Part shown: one piece after another, positions 9,157 to 17,166 of the stretch
Position numbering within the stretch: the first letter of the stretch is position 1
Layout: the number at the start of each line of letters is the position of its first letter
NCBI GenBank assembly: GCA_035477595.1
Contig: DATIKM010000130.1
Location: 1-45,121, forward strand
Direction of reading: 5' to 3'
Length of the DNA: 45,121 nt
Source of the DNA: DATIKM01 sp035477595
GTDB taxonomy: Bacteria > Armatimonadota > Chthonomonadetes > Chthonomonadales > CAJBBX01
Made by a program: the position numbers and the translations under genes
The notes under the pieces: generated by a model
Told to the model about the DNA's origin: nothing
What the model saw: only the letters and a program-made list of their open reading frames with translations
Database searches by the model: none

Positions 9157-10275
9157 TTAGGCTGCCCTGCGCCAGGCCGGGTACGACCGCGGATCGACCA
9201 CGGCCGGTGGGTTGCCCGGCAGTGCAAACAGGCAGCCCTGGAGATAGTCGACACCGCAATCGATCGCCACGCCCATCTGGTCGAGCTGCTCGACGCCGGT
9301 GGCGATGACGCGCATGCCGAGCTGAGCGGCGAGAGCCACGACTGCATCGAGCGTCCGCCGCGACGAAGGAGAGGTCACAGAGCTCGCGATGAGGGCGCCA
9401 TCGATCTTCACGTAGTCGGGCGCCAGGTCGGCGACGAGCTCCAGGGAGGAGTAGCCGTCGCCGATGTCGTCCAGCGCGACCATGGCGCCGTGCGCGCGGA
9501 CGAAGTCGAGAACCGTGCGCAGGTGGTCGGATCGGACAAGCTGCTCCGACTCGACGACCTCGAAGACCAGTCTGTCCATTGTCACGCCGTTCTCCGCCGC
9601 CGTCGCCACGGTCCGTCGCAGGCACACCTCTGGGTCGTAGATGGCCTCGGGATGGAAGTTCACGAAAACGCGGTGGCTGAAGAGGCCCAGACGAGCCCCG
9701 TCTCGGATCGCTGCCGCCCGGGCCTGTAGGTCGAACTCACGCTCCAGGTTCAGACGCTGACTGGCGTAGATGAGCTGCCCGGCCCCGACTGCGGAGTTCT
9801 GCACGGGGTTGTGGGCGCGCACAAACGCCTCGAAGGCATGGGCGGAGCCGTCCGAGGCGCACATAATGGGCTGGAACACGCTGAAGAGCCAGTCGCTCCG
9901 CAACGCCTCGACGAGCCAGGCCACGTCGACGGCGTCGAGGAAGCTCGGCAACGCCTCCGCCTCCAGGGCAGCGGCCGCACCCGAGGGGCCATTCGTGAGC
10001 ACTGCCTTCACGCGCGACTGCAGCCCGCGAGGCAGCCGGTTCGCCAAGCGTGACGCCAGCGCAGGCGCCTCACGGGCATCCGTCGCCACATGCACGAAGG
10101 GCCCTGCCGCCCGGTACTCCAGTCCCTCGCGGAGCAGCGCCGTACAGAGAGCGCGTCCGGCGTCCTCGTCGAGAGGCGCCATGGAGATGGTGAGGGCGGA
10201 AGGGCGCGGATCGAGCGCGAGGTCAGCAGACCCACAGACCCCGGCGTGCTCCGCGAAGCGGTCGCGATCGTCCAT
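9157..10275 (-). CDS. Degenerate EAL-domain protein
   Basis: A 372-residue cytoplasmic protein with about 150 residues of unassigned N-terminal sequence and a C-terminal EAL domain (about 145-365). EAL landmarks are FQPIMCAS, EAFVR in place of EALLR, VFVNFHPEAI, FEVVESEQL, VALDDIGDGYSSLELV, YVKIDGALI, IATGVEQ in place of IAEGVE, and VDYLQGCLF. The Glu of the AEGVE loop, usually needed for c-di-GMP hydrolysis, is Thr, so it may be a c-di-GMP sensor. The ATG at 10275 has GAGGAGG six bases upstream and is preferred to an upstream in-frame start at 10362. With the HD-GYP/GGDEF gene it forms a probable two-gene c-di-GMP unit. Confidence 0.87.
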   Translation of the reverse strand: MDDRDRFAEHAGVCGSADLALDPRPSALTISMAPLDEDAGRALCTALLREGLEYRAAGPFVHVATDAREAPALASRLANRLPRGLQSRVKAVLTNGPSGAAAALEAEALPSFLDAVDVAWLVEALRSDWLFSVFQPIMCASDGSAHAFEAFVRAHNPVQNSAVGAGQLIYASQRLNLEREFDLQARAAAIRDGARLGLFSHRVFVNFHPEAIYDPEVCLRRTVATAAENGVTMDRLVFEVVESEQLVRSDHLRTVLDFVRAHGAMVALDDIGDGYSSLELVADLAPDYVKIDGALIASSVTSPSSRRTLDAVVALAAQLGMRVIATGVEQLDQMGVAIDCGVDYLQGCLFALPGNPPAVVDPRSYPAWRRAA

Positions 10276-10594
10276 GCTCGGCCTCCTCGCTGTGGCGGTC
10301 GCGCGGATGCCCTCAGGCGACCTCGTGTCGTCCGACGCAGGCTTCCTGCTAACCACGGCCATTATCGGCGCGATGGCCCGCCAACTGGACGCGGCCAGGG
10401 CGCGGCATGCCTTGCGTCGGTGGTAGACGGAGGGGCGCGGCGTCAGTTGGGAGTCCAGCGCCAGAGAACGTGGCGGCGCGCCATCCAGTACACCAACCCA
10501 AAGGACGCCGCTGTCGGCACGATCTCGGCAACCACGAGAGAGCGCCAGGCACGTGTGCCTGGCGCTCCTGTGTCGATGTGCGGGGGACCGGCCC
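10276..10594. other. 319-bp non-coding interval
   Basis: No convincing gene is present. It holds the strong hairpin listed at 10540-10567. A 30-codon frame on the minus strand at 10443-10535 (ending RRHVLWRWTPN) has no clear ribosome site. Confidence 0.5.
10540..10567 (-). terminator. Perfect 13-bp hairpin
   Basis: Arms 10540-10552 and 10555-10567 are exact inverted repeats around a 2-nt centre. It lies 27 bp past the stop of the small minus-strand gene at 10595, so a terminator role is most likely. No T-run follows. Confidence 0.7.
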
Positions 10595-10816
10595 TCAGGC
10601 CGGGATCATGGCCCGGCTCGCGAGGGATGCCTCCATCTGATCGGGCACACTCCGCCTCGAGGGCAGCCGGTAGACGACCGATCCGTCGGAGCAGACCCGG
10701 CGCTCGGCGTTCATGTCCAGGTACCGCAGGACGTTCCACGGAATCTCGACCTGCACGGGCCTCGCCATCTGGCCGAACGCAACCGACACCACGATCGTGC
10801 GCTCGAACGCGTACAT
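10595..10816 (-). CDS. Small conserved-looking protein, 73 residues
   Basis: I do not recognise this protein. It begins MYAFERTIVVSVAFGQMARPVQVEIPW in two halves of a hydrophobic-polar pattern that suggests a short beta-rich domain, and ends in a basic tail (PSRRSVPDQMEAS). A purine-rich stretch with GGGGGGT precedes the ATG. The strong hairpin just past the stop and a possible minus-strand promoter upstream (TTCTGC, 17 bp, TATATG near 10846-10875) support it as a separate transcription unit. It could also be a chance frame. Confidence 0.45.
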   Translation of the reverse strand: MYAFERTIVVSVAFGQMARPVQVEIPWNVLRYLDMNAERRVCSDGSVVYRLPSRRSVPDQMEASLASRAMIPA

Positions 10817-11034
10817 CCTTCAGCACCCCCCTTCGCTCCTGGCTTCACATATACCGACGCACGCACCCCGGCAGAAGTTACGGCCTGTTGTGTTCCATAT
10901 TCCACATGGCGCCACTGTCAGTAACGCTCCCAGGCCCTCTGCAAGCAGGGCTGACCGCCGGGCTGCGTGTGGTAGGAGATGCACTCCGGGGCGGTGAACC
11001 ACACCACACCACGACGTACGGAGAACGACGAAGC

Positions 11035-12285
11035 ATGGCTCAGGCATACATGCTGGCGCGGGAGCGTTACGCCTCCCTTGGCGTCGACACGGACCGGGCG
11101 CTTGAGACCCTGTCCGGAGTGTCAATATCGCTGCACTGCTGGCAGGGCGACGACGTGAGCGGCTTCGAGACCGCCGAAGGCCTCACCGGAGGGGGTATCC
11201 AGGCGACAGGCAACTATCCCGGCAAGGCGCGAACCGCCGAGGAGCTGCGCTCCGACCTGGACGCGGCGTGCCGCCTGATCCCGGGCAAGCATCGCCTGAA
11301 CCTTCACGCCATCTACGCGGAGACCGGCGGGCGCAGGGTGGAGCGCGATGACCTTGGCCCGGAGCACTTCGCCGGGTGGATGGACTGGGCGGCGGGATGC
11401 GGGATGGGCCTCGACTTCAACCCGAGCTACTTCTCGCACCCACTGGCAGAGTCAGGCCTGACGCTGTCACACGCCGACGAGGGCATCCGTGCCTTCTGGG
11501 TGAGGCACGGGATCGCGTGCCGAAGGATCGGCGCGGCGATGGGCGCGCGACTGGGCACGCCGTGCGTCACCAACGTGTGGATACCGGATGGCTACAAGGA
11601 CATCCCAGTCGACCGCAGAGGGCCCCGCGAGAGGCTGCGGCAGTCACTCGACGAGACCTTCGCGGAGCCGCTCGACCCGTGCCACAACCTCGACGCCGTC
11701 GAGTGCAAGCTCTTTGGCATCGGTTCGGAGAGCTACGTCGTTGGCTCGCATGAGTTCTACATGGGCTACGCGGTCGCCAACCAGAAGCTCCTGTGTCTCG
11801 ACAGCGGCCACTTCCACCCCACCGAGACCATTGCCGACAAGCTCTGCTCGATCCTGATGTACGTGCCGGAGCTGCTGCTCCACGTGAGCCGGGGGGTTCG
11901 CTGGGACAGCGACCACGTGGTCATTCTCTCGGACGAGCTCAGGGCGATCGCGGAGGAGCTGGTGCGGGGCGACCTCCTGGGCAGGACGCACGTCGGCCTG
12001 GACTACTTCGACGCCAGCATCAACCGGGTCGCCGCATGGGCGATCGGGACGCGATGCATGCTGAAGGCGCTCCTGCTCGCCATGGTCGAGCCGGCGGGGC
12101 TGCTGCAGCAGGCAGAGCGCGATGGCGACCTGACGGCGCGGCTCGCTCTGTTGGAGGAAGCCAAGTCGCTACCGTGGGGCGCCGTGTGGGATGAGTACTG
12201 CGAGCGCATGTCGGTGCCGGTGGGTGCTTCATGGCTCGACGATGTGCGCCGCTACGAACGGGAGGTTCTGGCGGCCAGGTCCTAG
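11035..12285 (+). CDS. rhaA: L-rhamnose isomerase
   Basis: A 416-residue enzyme, close to the 419 residues of E. coli RhaA, that converts L-rhamnose to L-rhamnulose in the cytoplasm using divalent metal. Family landmarks include SLHCWQGDDVSGFE near the start, GGIQATGNYPGKARTAEELR, RLNLHAIYAET, MGLDFNPSYFSHPLA, CVTNVWIPDGYKDIPVDR, VECKLFGIGSESYVVGSHEF, LCLDSGHFHPTETIADK and VRWDSDHVV; these contain the Glu, Asp and His metal and substrate residues. The frame continues upstream, but the ATG at 11035 fits family length. rhaB and rhaD are not adjacent, so the rhamnose pathway is split. Secreted fucosidase nearby suggests deoxyhexose-rich polysaccharide as a food source. Confidence 0.95.
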   Translation: MAQAYMLARERYASLGVDTDRALETLSGVSISLHCWQGDDVSGFETAEGLTGGGIQATGNYPGKARTAEELRSDLDAACRLIPGKHRLNLHAIYAETGGRRVERDDLGPEHFAGWMDWAAGCGMGLDFNPSYFSHPLAESGLTLSHADEGIRAFWVRHGIACRRIGAAMGARLGTPCVTNVWIPDGYKDIPVDRRGPRERLRQSLDETFAEPLDPCHNLDAVECKLFGIGSESYVVGSHEFYMGYAVANQKLLCLDSGHFHPTETIADKLCSILMYVPELLLHVSRGVRWDSDHVVILSDELRAIAEELVRGDLLGRTHVGLDYFDASINRVAAWAIGTRCMLKALLLAMVEPAGLLQQAERDGDLTARLALLEEAKSLPWGAVWDEYCERMSVPVGASWLDDVRRYEREVLAARS

Positions 12286-12304
12286 CGGTCGGATCGCGCG
12301 CTCC

Positions 12305-12318
12305 GCGGGTCGACCCGC
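12305..12318 (+). terminator. Short hairpin after rhaA
   Basis: A 5-bp GC stem (12305-12309 and 12314-12318) with TCGA loop lies 20 bp past the rhaA stop. Small and without a T-run, so weak. Confidence 0.25.
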
Positions 12319-12366
12319 TGCAGCATGCGTCGCCCTTGGACGAACAGGGGTTAGGGAGGCACTACC

Positions 12367-14079
12367 ATGATCGCCTGCCCTCGCTGCCACCTGCTGCTCG
12401 ACCCGGTCGCGGGCCACGAGACGCAGATCTTGAGGTGCCGCGGATGCGGTGGCGCGTGGGTGGAGTCACGAGCCACCGATCCGACCTCCGTCGCTCTGCT
12501 TCTCGCAGCCCTGGCCGGGCCCGCCATGGCGGCGGCTCCGGCCGGACCGGGCCGGCCAGCATGTCCCCGTTGCGTCTTGTGCGACCTCTCGCCTCGCGGT
12601 GGGCCCTCGACGGGCCAGTCGTGCGCTGCGTGCGGCGGATTGTGGCTTGATGCCGCCGATCTCGCGGCGCTTGGCGGGTCGCGGGACGTCACGGGCGCTG
12701 CATCGACGTCGCAGGACACGCCATCGGAACGCACCACCGATGATCGCGCGACGCCACACTCATACACGCCACCTTCGCGGACTGTCCCGGTGTCACAGCC
12801 GCCACCCACTCAGAGCGTCGCGCCTGCCCCGACGCATGCTGACGGCCCCACGGAGCGCGCGCTCCGGGCGCTTCTCGAGGGTAACGAGCGATTCGCTGCA
12901 GGGCGGCCCGAGCATCCCAGACAGGACGTGCGACGCCGACGCGAGGTGCTCGTTGGCCAGCGACCCATCGCCGTGGTAGTGGGCTGCTCCGACTCCAGGG
13001 TGCCACCGGAGATCATCTTCGACCATGGTATCGGCGACCTCTTCGTGGTGCGGTCCGCCGGAGAGGCGATCGGCCGACGCAACGAAAACTCCATCAAGCT
13101 CGCGATCGAGATGTGGGATGTGCCCCTCGTCCTGGTCCTGGGGCACTCGTCGTGCAGCGCGGTGCGAGCAGGCGCGGAACAGGACACGGCACACGTCTGC
13201 CTGACTGACATCGAGGGTTCCATCGAGCCGGCGCTCGCCGCCCCACAGGACCCGTCCGGCGACATCGTGGACAGCGCGGCCCGCGCGCGCGTGCAGCGCA
13301 TTGTGAACGCGCTGCGCGCCATGGAGCCCGTGATTGCACCACGCTGCAGGGAGCGCCGCTTGGAGCGCCGCTTGAGCGTGGTGGGCGCGTTCTACGATCT
13401 GGAGACAGGGTCGGTCTCCCTGGTGCGCGACGCATCGGACCTCGGCCAACACTCAACGACTGCTGAACTGCAGCCTGGCCGGTCCGCTCCGGCCACGGCG
13501 GTCACGACCCTCAGGGGTCCCCTCGTCGGCAGCGACGCGGGGGCCAGCTTACCGGCGCCGCCCCCACTGCAGGTGGAGCCAAGCGGCGATGTCGGCGACC
13601 CGATCCGCAGGGCGGCGGTGCTGGCCGAGCCCGGAGCCGCGCCGGTGCCCGGCGCCAGCCCCATCTTGCCAGACACCCCGGCGGGTTCGTCGCCCTTCGC
13701 GCCGCCCTGGGAGACCGGCCAACAGCGATCAAGTGCCCGCTGGTGCTCGCGCTGTCGCACGGAGGAGCCGGTTGGGGACACATACTGCTCGCGCTGCGGG
13801 AGCGCCCTCGTCGAGTCGAGCCTCGTAGTGCGCTGCCTTGGTTGCCAGGCAGAGAACCCGATCTCCGCGCTGCGGTGCATCGCGTGCGCGCAGTCCCTTC
13901 GGCACCTCGCGACAGGCGCCGATCTGGTGCCTCCGGCGGCACGGTGGCCGCGGGTCCAACGCGGGCACCGCGCCCGCAGCCCCGGGGCGTCGTGCGGCGC
14001 CGAAGCGCTAGCCGTCGCCCTGGCGATCGCTGGGCTGGCTGCACTGGCCGCCGCGGCGTCCGCACACCTTCTTCCCTGA
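12367..14079 (+). CDS. Zinc-ribbon / beta-carbonic anhydrase / double zinc-ribbon membrane-anchored fusion
   Basis: A 570-residue multidomain protein. Residues 1-35 and about 64-103 are TFIIB-type zinc ribbons (CPRC...CRGCGGAWVES; CPRC...CAACGGLWLDAADL). A Pro/Thr/Ser-rich linker follows. Residues about 158-352 are a beta-class carbonic anhydrase, which interconverts CO2 and bicarbonate: EGNERFAAG, VVGCSDSRVPPEIIFDHGIGD, VRSAGE, LVLGHSSCSAV and a final VVGAFYDLETGSVSLV. The zinc ligands C207, H260 and C263 and the D209-R211 dyad are intact. Another low-complexity linker leads to a double zinc ribbon at about 457-510 (four CxxC pairs) and a C-terminal hydrophobic helix (about 548-568). GGGAGG precedes the ATG. 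Ordinary beta-CAs are 200-220 residues. The fusion suggests a membrane-tethered enzyme with protein- or nucleic-acid-binding zinc modules. Confidence 0.9.
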   Translation: MIACPRCHLLLDPVAGHETQILRCRGCGGAWVESRATDPTSVALLLAALAGPAMAAAPAGPGRPACPRCVLCDLSPRGGPSTGQSCAACGGLWLDAADLAALGGSRDVTGAASTSQDTPSERTTDDRATPHSYTPPSRTVPVSQPPPTQSVAPAPTHADGPTERALRALLEGNERFAAGRPEHPRQDVRRRREVLVGQRPIAVVVGCSDSRVPPEIIFDHGIGDLFVVRSAGEAIGRRNENSIKLAIEMWDVPLVLVLGHSSCSAVRAGAEQDTAHVCLTDIEGSIEPALAAPQDPSGDIVDSAARARVQRIVNALRAMEPVIAPRCRERRLERRLSVVGAFYDLETGSVSLVRDASDLGQHSTTAELQPGRSAPATAVTTLRGPLVGSDAGASLPAPPPLQVEPSGDVGDPIRRAAVLAEPGAAPVPGASPILPDTPAGSSPFAPPWETGQQRSSARWCSRCRTEEPVGDTYCSRCGSALVESSLVVRCLGCQAENPISALRCIACAQSLRHLATGADLVPPAARWPRVQRGHRARSPGASCGAEALAVALAIAGLAALAAAASAHLLP

Positions 14080-14103
14080 CCACGCCGTGCGACTGGGGTG
14101 AAC

Positions 14104-16128
14104 CTAGAACCGCGTGGCTTGGATGTCGAAGGCGATCCGGCGGCTCAGCGTGGAGTATGAGAGCATGAGGTCGCGCCCGCCGATGTCGTGCGCGATCCCG
14201 ACGAGCCAGTCGGTGTACTGCGCCGAGGAGAACCGCTGGAAGTTCGCCGCCATGGCGAACCGCCATCGGTGCGCGAGGCCGTAGTTGAGGTCAGCCGTTA
14301 AGCTGCTGGTGTCCCCGTCCAGAACGATGCTACTGTGGGCGAACAGTGACAGCCGCGAGCCCGCGCCTGCGAAGAGGCTGAACCCCAGCCGGTGGTTCCC
14401 CTCCGATGGCAGCTGCCTCGGGAACCTCGTGAAGTCGTACGTTGCCTGCAGATTCCCCGTGCGCCCGAACGTGTGCATCGCCGCGAGCGAGAACATCGCC
14501 GACCCGCCGCTGCGGCCAAGGGAGTTCCACTGCTGCCCGAGCGAGATCGTGTTGGTCACGGTCGTGGTGCGCCCCAGCTCGAACGGGTGGCTGAACAGCC
14601 GCATCTGCAGCCCCTGCATCGTTCCGCTCGACCGAAAGTGGGCGGAAGATAGCCGAGACACGCTCGTCGTCCCGCCAACCGCCATAAAGTAGCCGGTGCG
14701 CCCAACCGGGCGAGCCATCGACTCCAAGTAGGCATCCGCCTCCGCCCCCTCCGACCTGATGCCGGACAGGCTCCGGTTCATCGAGAGCCGCAGGCCGCCG
14801 TGCAGACCGCCAAAGTCGCGGCTGAGGTTGGACGACAGGTACAGCGCGCGATGCTGGGGCACGTCGAGAAAGAGCGACGCGCGCGTGGCCGACGAGAACT
14901 CCTGGCTGTGCGACCAACGAAGCCCCCAGTCGTTGCGCGCCAGACCGGTGATGCCGAACTCGCCGGTGTACCGCGACTGCACTCCCAGGGATCTGTAGGA
15001 CTTCAGCAGGTCGAGCGCCCATCCTGGCCGGGTCGCGTGGATGCTGCGTCCCACCCTCTCCCCGTGCCGCAACCTCAGCAGGCCAGTCGACCCGGGGGTC
15101 AGGTCGTAGTAGAACGGTACATTGACGCCCAGGCCCTCCGTTCCAAAGGTCACGAACTGCTCGGAGAAGAGCTCGTTGGAGTAGAGCCCCAAGGCAAAGA
15201 AGGGCATCGAGAAGAGGTGGGCGCCGTCCTGGTAGAAGCGCGGTCTGCGGAACTGCAGTCTCTCGCCCACGAGGTAGACCACCTGACGCGACAGTACCAG
15301 CAGCCTTGCGTCGCCGATCTGCTCCAGCACAAAGGCAGCCTGCGGGGCGCCCCCGGCCAGCTCCTCGGTCTGCAGGTCGACCCCGCGAATGCGCACGGGG
15401 CGCGCGCGACCGTCAATATCGGCGATCGCGTAGCCGACGCCGTTCGGGAGGGAGTAGTGCAGCTGCGAGCCTCGTAGGACACTGCCCCCACGGCGCAGCA
15501 CCACATTGCCGACGGCGCGCACCACGTTCACGTTGCAGTCCACCTGCAGATGGTCAGCCCGCACCTCGATGTTCCGGTACCGCAGCTGTGCGCCGGGAGG
15601 CGCTTCCTCGTCCTCCAGGCGGGGCTTCCCGATAGCCTCGATGATCCGCTCAGATGCCGCATACAGGAGCGTGCAGTTCGCGTCGACAACCACGTACGCA
15701 TTGCCCTCGAACGTCTGGCTTGGGTCGTCCGTAAAGAGCACCTCGCACTGCTGGAATCCGCCGCCAGCGACGACGGCGGTGACCTTGGCGGTACCCGTGC
15801 GGGGGCTGAGGAGGCGCGCGCGCGCAGTTCCTGCGCGGGTGTGTGCAGAGGTCGTTGGCCCCGCCTGCGCAAAAGTGCCCACGGTCGTCGTCAGGGTGAC
15901 AGTGGTTCCATCAGGCGCGAGGCGCCCTCCGGAGTCGCGGACCTCCGCGACGATCTCGGTGAAGTCCCTGCCATCGCTGAGCACGGCCTGCCGTGTGACC
16001 GTCAGCCGGATGGTCGGCAGGGCATCAGCAGGCAAGCCCAGCACGAGGGCGACCCCCGCCAGGAGCACAGCCCTCAGTACAGGCACCGCGGCCAACTGCA
16101 CCCGCCACGCGCACACCACTCCAATCAT
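14104..16128 (-). CDS. Outer-membrane LptD/OstA-like barrel with N-terminal Ig-like domain
   Basis: A 674-residue exported protein if it starts at the ATG at 16128 (the frame extends to 16308 and the ribosome site is weak). A signal peptide covers residues 1-38 (VLRAVLLAGVALVLGLPADA). An Ig-like, invasin/Big_1-type domain follows at about 40-140 (TIRLTVTRQAVLSDGRD, DGTTVTLTTTVGTF, GTAKVTAVVAGG). Residues about 150-290 resemble LptA/OstA repeats (EVRADHLQVD, VRAVGNVVLRRGGSVLRG). The remainder is rich in alternating aromatic/polar strands typical of a beta-barrel, such as GLGVNVPFYYDLTP, and ends in DIQATRF with terminal Phe. It is last in the exported-protein cluster. It may insert a glycolipid or form the export pore for the cluster; which is unknown. 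Confidence 0.8.
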   Translation of the reverse strand: MIGVVCAWRVQLAAVPVLRAVLLAGVALVLGLPADALPTIRLTVTRQAVLSDGRDFTEIVAEVRDSGGRLAPDGTTVTLTTTVGTFAQAGPTTSAHTRAGTARARLLSPRTGTAKVTAVVAGGGFQQCEVLFTDDPSQTFEGNAYVVVDANCTLLYAASERIIEAIGKPRLEDEEAPPGAQLRYRNIEVRADHLQVDCNVNVVRAVGNVVLRRGGSVLRGSQLHYSLPNGVGYAIADIDGRARPVRIRGVDLQTEELAGGAPQAAFVLEQIGDARLLVLSRQVVYLVGERLQFRRPRFYQDGAHLFSMPFFALGLYSNELFSEQFVTFGTEGLGVNVPFYYDLTPGSTGLLRLRHGERVGRSIHATRPGWALDLLKSYRSLGVQSRYTGEFGITGLARNDWGLRWSHSQEFSSATRASLFLDVPQHRALYLSSNLSRDFGGLHGGLRLSMNRSLSGIRSEGAEADAYLESMARPVGRTGYFMAVGGTTSVSRLSSAHFRSSGTMQGLQMRLFSHPFELGRTTTVTNTISLGQQWNSLGRSGGSAMFSLAAMHTFGRTGNLQATYDFTRFPRQLPSEGNHRLGFSLFAGAGSRLSLFAHSSIVLDGDTSSLTADLNYGLAHRWRFAMAANFQRFSSAQYTDWLVGIAHDIGGRDLMLSYSTLSRRIAFDIQATRF

Positions 16129-16199
16129 CCCCGACCCCGACCAGCGCCCGCCACTGTGTCCTCCACCCTTTCGGAGCCATGCCCTGCGCACATAACGCC

Positions 16200-16232
16200 C
16201 GGGGAGGGCGCCATACCGCCGCGCCCTCCCCG
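16200..16232 (-). terminator. 12-bp GC hairpin after the small exported-protein gene
   Basis: Arms 16200-16211 and 16221-16232, 9-nt loop. It lies in the 189-bp gap between the stop at 16318 and the barrel gene start. No T-tract follows, so attenuation or 3'-end stabilisation is as likely as full termination. Confidence 0.6.
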
Positions 16233-16317
16233 ACAGCTGACGTGATCGCCTGCCCGGTTGCGCAGTGGCTCCCCGCCGGGCATCTCGCGCCAGACGTCCG
16301 GCGCGCACATCGCCACC

Positions 16318-17076
16318 CTATCTCGCGGTGCTCAGGCCAATCCCCAAGCCAAGGCCCACGGCCACCGCACCCCAGATCCAGTCGTGTCGGCCTCGCCTCG
16401 GCTGCACGGGCTCCACGGGTGTCACCGCCGCCGGCGCAGGCGCAGGCCGCGGCAACAACTGATCCACCAACTGCTCACCAGCGGCCCTGGCAGCCGCGAG
16501 AGCCAGTTCCTCTTCGCGGGTGTTTGGCCCGCCTGCTGGACTAGTCCCGGTGCCCAAGGCGCTCCTAGCCACCCTGTAGCCCACGGCGTCCGTTGTCGCC
16601 TGTAGCAAGCGGCCGCTCACCGTTATTGTCACTCGCCGGTTCGCCGCGTCGTAGCTGTACTCAGCGATGCCCCCTACGAGTGCGAACTCGTACTCGATCG
16701 CGCGGATGATTCTGGCCGCCTTGCGGTTGTCCTCACCGAACGGCGCAGTAACGTCCGCGTCGGTCAACTGCTGCTCGGAATGGAGACGCGCCACCGGTGG
16801 GAAGGTCCGGTAGAACTCCGTGACCATGTAGGTGCGTGCAATCCGAGCGCGCGATCCGGCGACGTCGGTCAGTAGTTGCGAGATCTCGGGCCCGTTCGTT
16901 GCGGTGATGTCCGCAACGTCGAACGGGAACAAGAGGAGCGGCTGCGTAGGTGCAAGCACCAGGTCGCCTCTCCTCTGAGCGGAGGCGACGCCCGCGCTCG
17001 CCGCCAACACAACGACGCCCGCCAGGGCGGCGCACAGCCGTATGAGGTTCCTACGCACCTTCGGCGAGTGTCCCAT
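16318..17076 (-). CDS. Exported protein with C-terminal membrane helix
   Basis: A 252-residue protein of no family I recognise. Residues 1-33 are a signal peptide ending ASAGVASAQ. The mature part (LVLAPTQPLLLFPFDVADIT, SRARIARTYMVTEFYRTFPPVARLH) resembles a small alpha/beta domain like those of CsgG/TolB-N proteins, and RRVTITVSGRLLQATTDAVGYRVARS looks like its final strands. A Pro/Ala linker (PRPAPAPAAVTPVEPVQPRRG) leads to a C-terminal hydrophobic helix (WIWGAVAVGLGLGIGLS). AGGAGGT lies 12 bases before the ATG. It sits between the 901-residue protein and the barrel protein in the minus-strand export cluster, and may be a periplasmic partner of the barrel. Confidence 0.75.
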   Translation of the reverse strand: MGHSPKVRRNLIRLCAALAGVVVLAASAGVASAQRRGDLVLAPTQPLLLFPFDVADITATNGPEISQLLTDVAGSRARIARTYMVTEFYRTFPPVARLHSEQQLTDADVTAPFGEDNRKAARIIRAIEYEFALVGGIAEYSYDAANRRVTITVSGRLLQATTDAVGYRVARSALGTGTSPAGGPNTREEELALAAARAAGEQLVDQLLPRPAPAPAAVTPVEPVQPRRGRHDWIWGAVAVGLGLGIGLSTAR

Positions 17077-17113
17077 CGTCGCTCAACTACCTCCTGCGGT
17101 GGGGATAGCACCA

Positions 17114-17149
17114 GGGCGCTTCGCCCCGCGTCGGCGCGGCGAAGCGCCC
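17114..17149 (-). terminator. 12-bp hairpin after the 901-residue protein gene
   Basis: Exact inverted repeat, arms 17114-17125 and 17138-17149, loop 12 nt, starting 17 bp past the stop at 17167 on the minus strand. No T-run. Confidence 0.65.
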
Positions 17150-17166
17150 ATCCGGCATTGGTTGCC

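Noticed and set aside
10443..10535. 30-codon minus-strand frame ending RRHVLWRWTPN
   Set aside because: It looks like a small membrane peptide or gene remnant, but it has no ribosome site and abuts the strong hairpin at 10540; not supported enough to list.
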